Source: Phallusia mammillata (Eukaryota > Chordata > Ascidiacea > Phlebobranchia > Ascidiidae). Taken from it: a stretch of 64,000 nt of DNA. Of the stretch, positions 11,610 through 21,000 are shown piece after piece. The DNA lies in the NCBI GenBank assembly GCA_003260075.1, contig QLIY01000019.1:323131-387130 (forward strand). Direction: 5' to 3'. Positions within the stretch are counted from its first letter, which is position 1. Each line of letters starts with the position of its first letter. Below the pieces are notes generated by a model, which saw nothing but the letters and a program-made list of their open reading frames with translations, had not been told where the DNA came from and did no database searches. The translations under genes and the position numbers were made by a program.

Positions 11610-12805
11610 ATGTAGAATAATCGTTTTCCGTAAGTGCTAAATTTTTACTAAATATAATTCTACCATAGTTCCACATTAATTGGGGGGGGGGACTTAAGGA
11701 AGACACAAAAGAACACGGTCGTTACTCAATTACAAACAAAAGCTAAGCAAAGGTCAGTAGATTAAAGATCGAACTCACTTGACCCAGATACGACTGCAAT
11801 TGCGCCACAAATGTATCTGGTGCAAACCGGTTTTACCTGGAAGGGATTGAGGGCTTGTTTACCTACTTGAAAATAAAATCGTAGACAAAAATATAGTAAA
11901 ATGATTACTAGACAATAAATCCTGGTCGAAAGCGAATGTTTGATTCGGGTGCTTTCAAATTGCAAAAAAATCAGGTTGCACAAACAATTATTTACAAATA
12001 ATTTTTCAAGTTAAAAAATACGTAACATAACTTATATATGTTTAACTATATAGAGTTCTTCTGGCAATTGTATTTTTGTACCGATTATTCGATGTCCTCT
12101 GTACAGGTCGCCTTTATCAGGGTAAAGGTCGCCTTTATAGACGTGTTTGATTTAATATAGAGATGTTCTTGCAGAAATAGAATTGATGTAGGGATGTTCT
12201 GGCCCTAACCGTCATGATTTTTATGTGATTTTTTAGTAAAATGCATATAGATTGCGTATTTGAGAGCAGCCCTTACAGTCCCGTAATAGTTTCAAAACCG
12301 TCTTTAACTGTAAGGTCTAAGTCAGAATATCACCATTGGTATCACCACTGACAATCACGTATTTTTTTTGACAATCACGTAACCACACGACCATCTTAAA
12401 CCTGAGCAGCAGCGCCCACCTCTGGATATTTTGTAATCAGGTAGGTGGGCGCACTTGGGTCGTGAATAACCTACGATTATGTTAGTGAATAAAACGCTAT
12501 TTATTTTGGGTTTAGCTCCTCTCAAAATAAAAATACGACGTAAATGAAAAGTTTAAAATGTTCTGTATTAAACAAATACGAAGACAAGCGTCGTCAAAGT
12601 GCAATCGAATCGCACGTTTAAATGTTTTACCGGATAAAATATAATCCGTTCTTAACATCCAATACAAAGGCAGATTTGGATCTGATCAGAATGAGGTAAA
12701 ATTGAAAATCCACAAGAAGATAATGCAAACCAAAGCCATGGCGCATGTTTGTACATTGGTGCCACCATGGAGGTGGTGGCAAAAAAACACATGGCTTTCA
12801 AATTG
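11610..12805. other. Intergenic between the SLC6 and RAD51AP1 3' ends
   Basis: Convergent intergenic DNA. It contains a G10 tract (11682-11691) and a small inverted repeat, GCGCCCACCT at 12412-12421 against AGGTGGGCGC at 12443-12452. No open frame resembles a protein. Confidence 0.5.
12500..12505 (-). promoter_or_regulatory. Possible poly(A) signal for the RAD51AP1 gene
   Basis: AATAAA on the minus strand (TTTATT as written), about 300 bases after the RAD51AP1 stop codon. Position and hexamer fit, but cleavage is not proven. Confidence 0.4.
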
Positions 12806-15441
12806 TTAGGTTTTAGTAGACGCTGCAGGGTGGAGTGGTTTTAATCGCACATTTCGTGACAATCCAATTCGTAGTGTGCTCGGTGATTTAGTAGAAGAAA
12901 CATCACGTACACTCGAACAGCCAGCAAGACCTGCAAAACCAACAATACATCTGTCACAATACATTATTTCAATCATAAAGAGAACTTTTGCAAATAAAGA
13001 ACTAGCATGTACAATAACCTGGGGGGTTCCATTTTCTTTGAGGAAGAGGACTGACTGGTGATGTATGGTAAGTCTTCACTGACGCCACACTTGGACGTGC
13101 TAAAATAAAGAACCATGTTCCTCAATAAATGCCAGTAGCAGACATGGGGTCGAATACACGCGTCCTGTATTCGAATACTTTACGAATACCTGCATGACTA
13201 TATTCGAATTCATGAATACTTTGGTAATTTTTGAGTGACAGCAATTCGAATAGTATTCGAATAAAACGAGTCAAGTATTTGTATTCATGAATTGTTGACC
13301 AAACCACAACGACATGTAATTCGAATACTATTCGAAAAAAACAAACCATGTATTCGTATTCATGAATACTTACACTCTTTTTTAATTTCAGCAATTCGAA
13401 TTGTATTCGAATAATGCCAGTAAAGCATTTGTATTCACGAATTGTTTCGTAATGCTAAGGTGACAGCAATTCGAATTGTATTCGAATAAAACGTTTCAAG
13501 TATTTGTATTCATGAATGTTTGACAAAAAAANTGTCCCATGTCTGGCCAGTAGTACTGCAAATATATTTTCAAAATTTTACACACAGTAAAGCTACCCAT
13601 ACAGTTTATGTAAAAAAAACACAACAGGTTAGACATACCAGGTAATTTATGTTTCGCATTTGTTTGTTCCTTAAGAACACCCTTAGTTGGCTTTTTTGCT
13701 TCTATTTTCACTGAAGTTTTTTTCTGGGTGGATTTAGTTGGTTTATTGTTTTTCGGCATTGTCTTCCTTTTCAATTTGGCTTTTGGTTTAGAAAAGCTGT
13801 TGTCACTTTCTGCTCCATCATCACTTTCTGACATGAAATCTAAAATGTCAATGTAAAAGCATTAAGCCAATAAATGATAAGCTACAGTGGGGCGAGAGAT
13901 CGGCCATATTGGCTAGTGTAGCCATACCACGGCACTACAGTTTGTTGGGAGTAACAGAGTAAAAACCCATGCCTCGCCTAGTCTGTGCGATGTCACAACT
14001 GGGCATACACCCCAGAGGAAATTGGCTCATATCTAAAACATATTCTACAATTCACACATAGTTTGCTGCAAATGTTATACTTCACAAAAAATAAAAGCCA
14101 CAGGATAATATACATAGTTTGTAGACCACTAGTACAAATGCACAACACAATATTTTCTTACATTAGCTATTTACCTTCTTTTTCATCACTATCTGATTCA
14201 ATGCTATCAGACAGCTGATAGTCATCATCATTTTTATTCAGTTTAGATTTCTTTGAATCCTCTTTACTTACTACTTCAATTTCATCTTGAACATTGCATA
14301 TTGCACCCCTGCAACAGTAAATTATATGGCGGAAAATACTTTTTGTTGATAAACCAAGATATGCATATATATAATAATTTATGTTATAAAATTGATGCAA
14401 ATAAAAACTCACTTCATGTCTGATAAACCGGATCTATTTGACACATCTGATTCAACTTTGTTTTCCAACTCTGTGTCAGATGTTTGGACAACACTCTTTT
14501 CACCCTAGACAAAAGCACTTGTACTACCAAATGTATCCAAGCAAGCATAAGCTTAATGACACTCAAATTACAATGTAAATCAGTATCTATTAAAATATAT
14601 ATGCATAATCATTTGGATCACTTGGTGCACCATTATATCAAGCAAAGTTTGGGTCCACCAAGTTACAAAAACTGCATGAAGTAATAAAAAAAAGGTGCAC
14701 AAAGCCATATGAATGTGCACCAGACAATGTTGAGTGATTAAAAGCTGTACAAGTGATGTTAAGGTGCACAAAACGATATAATGGTACATCAGGCTATCTA
14801 AAAGTAGCAACAAGTTAAAGATGCTCTCAATAGTCCTATGTTTCACCATGTGCACCAAGCGAATAGTTAATCCTGTGCATATTAAATGTTGCACTGTTAA
14901 TTAGTGGTGAGAAAAGTAAAACTGATTTGTTTTTCTACCTGAGAGGCAGATAAAGATAACTCGAGAGCTTTTTGGATTTCCTCCTCAAACTTTTTCTCTG
15001 CTTTTTCTGGCAATCTGGAACTGTAGAGTCACACACAATAAATTTGCAGTTTGGGAATTTATATTAGGTTTGTTAAAATTATGATAATTTTTTGGGAATC
15101 ATTTTATACTTCATTGACTTTTTACCTTTTTGATTTTGCTGTGGCCTTTATCTCCTTTTTTAGCTTAACTCTTTTCTTTGGAGGGGTACTTTCTGCAAAA
15201 TCGTCTGTAAAACGCATGTAAACACTGCATGTGAAAAGATACAATGCAAAAAAAACAAAGGATTTACTAACCATCACTTGCATTATCGTCAACTCCAATC
15301 TTAGCGTAATTAATGGAACTATGAGATCTGAAAATATGTAAACATTTTAATGTCGGTCATTTCATTCCGTTTTGTTAACTAGACTAACAAACATAACTAC
15401 AAAATGGCACACACTCACCTTGCAGATTGTCTTCTAGTCAT
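12806..15441 (-). CDS. rad51ap1: RAD51-associated protein 1 (RAD51AP1) homologue, 9 exons
   Basis: Exons, 5' to 3' on the minus strand: 15441-15419, 15327-15272, 15204-15126, 15020-14939, 14504-14413, 14308-14175, 13839-13639, 13054-13019 and 12930-12806 (TAA). All junctions are GT-AG with consistent phase, giving 275 residues (human about 335-350). The N-terminus has the NY(A/S) block followed by SDDDF and a KKRVK basic patch. A short helix EEEIQKALELSLS matches the vertebrate LEVALALS block. The middle is acidic (Ser/Asp/Glu) and then Lys-rich. Exon 8 carries RKWNPP, matching the vertebrate KWVPP motif. The last exon has IGLSR followed by VRLKPLHP, the conserved C-terminal RAD51-binding end. 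RAD51AP1 binds DNA and RAD51 and stimulates D-loop formation in homologous recombination (family knowledge). The gene spans an N join at 13532 inside intron 7, so contig order there is right. Confidence 0.92.
13150..13531. repeat. 75-bp tandem repeat (TTCGAA satellite), about five copies
   Basis: The core (A/T)ATTCGAA recurs at 13168, 13243, 13318, 13393 and 13468, exactly 75 bp apart although the copies have diverged. Each unit also contains a second ATTCGAA making a short palindrome, and a 'gtattcatgaat' block. The array sits in RAD51AP1 intron 7 and stops at the N of 13532, so its true length may be greater. Confidence 0.85.
13532..13532. other. Single N, probable contig join
   Basis: An undetermined base at the end of the 75-bp satellite. 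Exons of one gene lie on both sides in correct order, so the join is probably right even if repeat copies are missing. Confidence 0.8.
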
Positions 15442-16149
15442 TGTGAACCATCACATCTGTTACCGAAAAAAGGCAAGTCGAAATTGTCACCAAAGGAACA
15501 CAGTTCGCGATTGGCCATCAAACTTTTGCCAAAGATTTTTGTTTCGAGCGGGCAAAATTGGGGGAACTACCTTCTTATTTTCACAAAGAGCAAAGTTATA
15601 GAAATGTTAAAAAATATTGAAATATTTCTGTTTGTACATTAAGTTTTAACTTTTACGTGTTGTATTGGAAGAAAGCAGAAAATTACATTTACTTTATCAG
15701 AGTCTCTTTTGAGCATTTTTCTGCTTAAGACAAAGCCGGTATTTTTAAACTCCAATAGATGGCGGTAAAGCACCACAGTTAAATGGTTCTTCGATTGTTT
15801 GAAAAACAAACGTTTTAAAACTGACCGACAAAGCACTTTGACAAAATATCATTTCCTTTTTATGTTTTTCAACGAAATATAATGTGTATTACCTGTTTCC
15901 TCGTTTTCCGCATTGTCCTGGTTTGTTTAGGTTATTTATTGCCGTGCACATCGCTCCAAATAATTCTGAATATTGATTTACAAAAGCTTGCGAGATGTTT
16001 ATTTAGTGTATGTGACTGGATAACAAGGGTTGTTTCAGGTTATTATACGCCTCATTTGTCAAAATATTGCTTAATAATCGGCTAAATCGTAATGTGAAAT
16101 TATCACCAATGTAAGTTACTAATTTTGTTCCGCTCAGAATTGAAATGGA
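15442..16149. other. Upstream region of the RAD51AP1 gene
   Basis: This AT-rich stretch should contain the RAD51AP1 promoter (minus strand). A CCAATAGATGGCGG block near 15762 resembles CCAAT/YY1-type elements but is not conclusive. No genes seen. Confidence 0.3.
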
Positions 16150-16222
16150 CCCCCCCCCCCGGTCCGCCCAAAAAACAAAATTTTTAAGTGGGCCGCGAGC
16201 TGAAAAAGTTTGGGAAGCACTG
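16150..16222. mobile_element. hAT element right-end fragment behind a C11 tract
   Basis: The sequence ends in GTTTGGGAAGCACTG, the reverse complement of a CAGTGCTTCCCAAAC-type hAT terminus, preceded by 'gggccgcgagc'. The left side is cut off by a run of eleven C (16150-16160). Only about 60 bases of element remain. Confidence 0.6.
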
Positions 16223-16561
16223 ATCTACAGTGCTCTGTGGTACCACTTCTTGCAGAACAACGAATTCGTTTGAAACATATTTCATTTAACGCTATCTTAA
16301 GCCCCAAAACAGTACAGATATATCTATTAAGAGTAATCATTTGACATAATTAACGCCCACTGTGCCGCAACGTTGTTCGGCTTTTCATAGCAAGTAGCAA
16401 CTATGCTTTTTGTTAAGAATTGACATGACCTGTATTTTGAAAATCGTAATGATACGAAACAACAAGAATAGTTACGTAACAATGACAATAGGCCTGGAGA
16501 CTGTTTTTTGTAAACAAAACCAGATAAACAAAATATAAAGTTGCAAATCCAGGTTTATGTG

Positions 16562-16645
16562 AACAAAACGGAAGCTACTCGCGTACCACCTGAAAACCCT
16601 TCGCGTACCACCAGTGGTACGCGTACCACCGGTTGGGAACCCCTG
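16562..16645. mobile_element. hAT element right end
   Basis: Contains repeated 'cgcgtaccacc' blocks and ends in GGTTGGGAACCCCTG, a hAT-type terminus. The next eight bases (GTTTAGAC) resemble the GGTTAGAC target duplication at the second copy (17953-18025). The left end is not visible. Confidence 0.6.
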
Positions 16646-16701
16646 GTTTAGACCGAAGAAAACTGAAGAAACACATGCAAACGGAAGACTTATTACAACG
16701 A

Positions 16702-16702
16702 N
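16702..16702. other. Single N, probable false join
   Basis: The 103 bases ending just before this N (16599-16701) reappear at 17971-18073, where the sequence continues normally. This N therefore looks like the end of a redundant contig. Confidence 0.8.
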
Positions 16703-16883
16703 TTCAGGAATAAAGGACTGGTTCAGCAACGGCACTCTTGCTTTCCCGGCAGTCATCAGTGCGGTCTCACAGCAAAGAGAGCAGTTATACCTTTTCAAAA
16801 AGTCTAGGCCTATGATGCACTCATGCGCGGAGTGGTTGCATATACATAGAATCGGTGGCTTACAGTTAGTCCACCAACTTTAA

Positions 16884-16884
<1 letters not shown>

Positions 16885-16941
<57 letters not shown>
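16885..16941 (+). repeat. C57 homopolymer tract
   Basis: Fifty-seven uninterrupted C, immediately followed by a duplicate of the retroelement protease segment. Confidence 0.95.
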
Positions 16942-16942
<1 letters not shown>

Positions 16943-17049
16943 CCACAGGTGTTCGGATAACAAAGATACAGTTGCCCCTGTGTCTATATCAAAGCACATA
17001 CCGGTACGTTTTCGGTCACAATCTCAATCAACCGAGGTAACACTTGCTT
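16942..17049 (-). repeat. Duplicate of the retroelement protease segment
   Basis: Nearly identical to 17061-17167 and separated from it by a C11 tract (17050-17060). It encodes the same DTGATVSLLS protease motif on the minus strand, with a Gly-to-Asp difference two residues before the catalytic Asp. Confidence 0.85.
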
Positions 17050-17060
17050 CCCCCCCCCCC

Positions 17061-17685
17061 GCCACAGGTGTTCGGATAACAAAGATACAGTTGCCCCTGT
17101 GTCTATACCAAAGCACATACCGGTACGTTTTCGGTCACAATCTCAATCAATCGAGGTAACACTTGCTGCGCTAAACGGTCGGAGAGTCGGGGAGTCGTTC
17201 GCTAGTCATCATCGCTTTTGTGGGAACCACTCTAGAGGTTGCCCTGGGCACAGAAGAATAATTACGGTTTTGTTTATCGACGGGTTGCGTAGGGACGCGT
17301 GGAAAGCGCGTCGTTTTTTTACCACCAAGACACTGGCGTTGAAGATGACCTGACTCTCCACAGTTGAAACATCTTCGCTGATTTAAGGGTCGGGAAGGGC
17401 GCACATCAGAACGGTGTTGAGCCAACGCCAGTGTCCGAACCTGTTGCTGTAGATTTTCGCACTGGGCTTGCAAACTCGCAACAGTGCTTGTTAAATGCTC
17501 TGTGTTTTTGTGTAAACCCTGCTTCAGCTCATTTAGGGTAGTAATTACAGTATTGTCAAAATCGCGTTTGTCATCTACGGACGTAGTGACTGTTGCGACA
17601 ATGGCCGTGGATTGTTCGTTTAAAACCAACTCGGCAGCGGCCCAAAAGTCACGCTTATGGCTTAATCTATTCGAAATATTAGCGA
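17061..17685 (-). mobile_element. LTR-retrotransposon gag/protease fragment
   Basis: On the minus strand, an open gag frame runs from 17685 to a TAG at 17173-17171. It begins right at a C tract (17686-17697), so its 5' part is missing. It contains a heptad-like Leu/Gln stretch and a CCHC zinc knuckle, CFNCGESGHLQRQC, followed by a basic tail. Further on, in another frame, is DTGATVSLLS, the retropepsin active-site motif. It is cut by the next C tract at 17060. An in-frame stop precedes the protease motif, so the copy is degenerate or needed frameshifting. Ty3-like or Bel/Pao-like cannot be distinguished without reverse transcriptase. Confidence 0.85.
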
Positions 17686-17952
17686 CCCCCCCCCCCCATA
17701 GTGCAGTTTCTATGATGCGCTGTCAATATCTTTACATGTGAAATTTTAAAACGAAATCTGATCGCAGTGGTGGTAGCAGTGATTTCTAGGCCGTCATTCC
17801 TGTCTTCTCTTCAAACATTTTATGTCCGTTGATAAAGTGTAATTGTCTAACTTCAGTTTATTGATCACACTAGCCTACATATAAACGAAACATTCATCAA
17901 ACAACTTTAAATAAAAGCACATCATAATTCTCAAGATTGGTAAAAGTCATTG

Positions 17953-18025
17953 GGTTAGACCCCCCCCCCCCTTCGCGTACCACCAGTGGTACGCGTACCA
18001 CCGGTTGGGAACCCCTGGGTTAGAC
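17953..18025. mobile_element. hAT remnant with exact 8-bp target duplication
   Basis: GGTTAGAC at 17953-17960 and again at 18018-18025 flank a 57-bp remnant: a C11 tract, then the same right end as at 16599-16645 (ending GGTTGGGAACCCCTG). The exact 8-bp target duplication supports a hAT insertion whose left and middle parts are absent and replaced by poly-C. Confidence 0.75.
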
Positions 18026-18073
18026 CGAAGAAAACTGAAGAAACACATGCAAACGGAAGACTTATTACAACGA

Positions 18074-21000
18074 CATCAAACTTTTACATTAGGACACAAA
18101 ACTTTATAATTGTTTGACAGCGTGCGTGGGCGTCGCTCTCCTGGCTGTCAAATTGACTCGTTTAGCCACATCTACAGCGCATGAATCTGATGAAATTAGC
18201 ACCCCTGAAACGGTTTGTATTTAATTTGTTGGGACGCGCCTTTTGATTTGACCCGAATTGCCTGACTAACATGTAGTGCGCAGGTTGAACAACCGTTCCA
18301 GTGAACCACACCAAAGCAAGCAAGCTGAAACCGTCGTTAGATATGCTAATTTTTGTGCCAAATGCAAATCAGGCGATGAAACAAACCGGTCTGTAGCTTT
18401 CACTCGCAGCGAAAGGCATTGCTTTTGCTCCGTTTCGTTGAGACAGTGGTAAGGTGTTCGATGGAAGAGAAAGAAAGAGATGGTTTAGAGTAGGGAAAAG
18501 AGTGACTTGACTCCCAAACATGGAAGCGACAGCCAACAGCGCTTCGCCCGTTTATTCGACCCTGTGGTGACACGACTTGTTTGTTTAACAGTCCCGATTT
18601 TCGAGCCCTGTGTCACGTAACTCAATCCAGAGCGAAATGATGGAAGCAGAATTATCAGTATTTGTCGACACACGAAGCCGGCGTGGATCACTAAATTAAT
18701 CATTAAACATTCTTATGGATTGGTACTCCCCTGCCGACGACGCGCGTGCTCCTTGGCACATAATATTTTAGCGTTGCACGTCAAAATGTAATTAATGACT
18801 TTCTTATTGTTAATTTTTTTCTTTGTTTTCTTGCAAGTTGCAAAAAAATGCAATTAACTGAAGCCAAAGTGCAAGGTCGCATCAAGTTGATTTGCAAATC
18901 ATTTATACTCAATGGAGAAAGTGAAGTATTTGCCGGGGCCAAACAGATGTTTCTTACCTGTATCAGCCCGCTGGTCTAACAGAAGGGTGTTTGAAACAAC
19001 AAGACGCTTCTGTACACAATAGGCCAGTTACCTTGGACCGGTGAAACTTCAAGCGGTTTCGGGTCTGATGGTTGCTACGACAATAATCGCTATTGTGGGG
19101 TACGTGTACGTGCGATCACCGAGAAAGCTTTTGGCAAGACGAGCATTGCCCTAGTGACGTTTTACATCTTATCGCCGTTCGTCAACATGAGTACAAAACC
19201 AAGACAAGGGCGAAGTCACAAACGATGGTTTTGTCATTTATCGCCCTTCACAAAACAACTTCAGCATCACCACTCATAAGAAGATATTGCAATGAGTTGC
19301 AACAATAATGTAGGGTAGCTGAAAGTTGTAAATCCAACATTTCATTGTAAAACGTACGCAATGTTTGCAGATTAGCACTTCCCTGTACTTTAAGTGGTAT
19401 TAACCCGGCAGTAGCGGTTTGCACACGCAGTGTAATTACATGGTGCACCAAAGTACTTGCAAACATGTGGACTAGATCATAGTGGTTCCGCTGCGATTAG
19501 ACTCAAACGATGTCCGCAATCATTCATAAACGTTGTGGTGGATGAGATTTTTAATGCTGCCAGGCGACGAGGAAACCATGTTAAACGATGAACAAAGTGT
19601 CTTAAAAAACAAAAACGTACACAGAATCAGACCCGATTGAAGATTGTGTTTACACTTGGCCTTGCAAGACAAACATCAATCGATGTGTTAGCAAGAAACT
19701 CCCCTTGGCTGAACGTTCCCAAGAGGCCACAACTTGAAGCGAATTGCACTGCACACAATATTGTTGCAGACTAAAACCAAGGGCAAAGCTCATATGCCTG
19801 ACAGAGGCCTTGCGCGTCCTAAGTAAATATAAAGCGTTGTATTTAACGACAAACTGATGGAAACAAATTACCTTATAAGCGATGATAGGAGCTTAGCGGT
19901 GTTTGGAGACAACACAAGTCTGGGACAAAACGATAAGCAGGACATACAAAAGAAGAATCAATCCAAAGTGTAGGGTTACCGGGTGTGATTTTCTCCTACT
20001 AGCAGCCAGTCTTAGCATGGGGAAGACTGGTAATGAGCGGGACCACGCGTAACAAAGCGAATGACAAGTCAGATTGTTTAAATCGGAAAAACTTTTGTTG
20101 AAAGGAGCGACGCGCGCTGTTACTTAATGTTACACCTAATTTGACACAACGCTATTGTGTTTGAGAGTAGGTGGGCATTGGATATAACATGGTAAACTAT
20201 TGGTGTGTGTGTGAATGTCTGTTGCTTTATTAAGTCGTGATTATATCGGTTTGTCATATATCTTCCCTGTGTTTATTATGTGAAAACAATTGGCTGGTAA
20301 GCTCGTATTATGATCATGAAATTTCATGCAATTGTATTATGATTCTATGCGTAGAATTGTTATAATAACGACGGTTAAAGTTTAAATCAGTTTGACAGAA
20401 TTGCTAAGGTGTGTTCTTTGTAATGAGGAACGCATCCGTTTTTTTGTTATCAAAACCCTTTACAGCCATTGTATAAAAACCTTATATATAAACTCTTCTT
20501 ACAAACAAATTAAAAAAAAAACTAAAAAAGACTGTTTTATTTGGTAGCGTGACCGTTAAACGTCATTTCAACAAATAATAGGAATTCACTCACACAAAAA
20601 TCATGTAGTTGTCGTTGATATCGTTCCCTGTATTGCCGCATTGACGTAAATATCCTACATGAATGATTTATATCCTACGTTTTCCAATGCTCGACTTTCT
20701 GGGTGCGTGTGCGTGCGCTTCTGGTGTTGTCGAATCTTTTGGTAGTGTGCATAGGGACATCGCTACCTTTCTTAGAATTTGTGTGATTGCTTTATCCTGT
20801 TCAGGCGCTTCCTATCTGTGCATTTGGCAAATCAGAGATGATCGACGTTTTAGTGAGGAACAGTTGACTTTAGTCAATGGCTGCCCGCAGTACTAAGTTG
20901 AAAGATTAATTGGGCTTGATTGGTTGCTAAAACAGATTGTTATTAACGATGAACAATAGTGTTTTAAGGTTATTTCCTTGATTATGCTGCGGTGACAAAA

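Noticed and set aside
12759-12780. Short GCCACC/GGTGGC palindrome as a regulatory hairpin
   Set aside because: The stem is only about seven base pairs in non-coding sequence, which is expected by chance.
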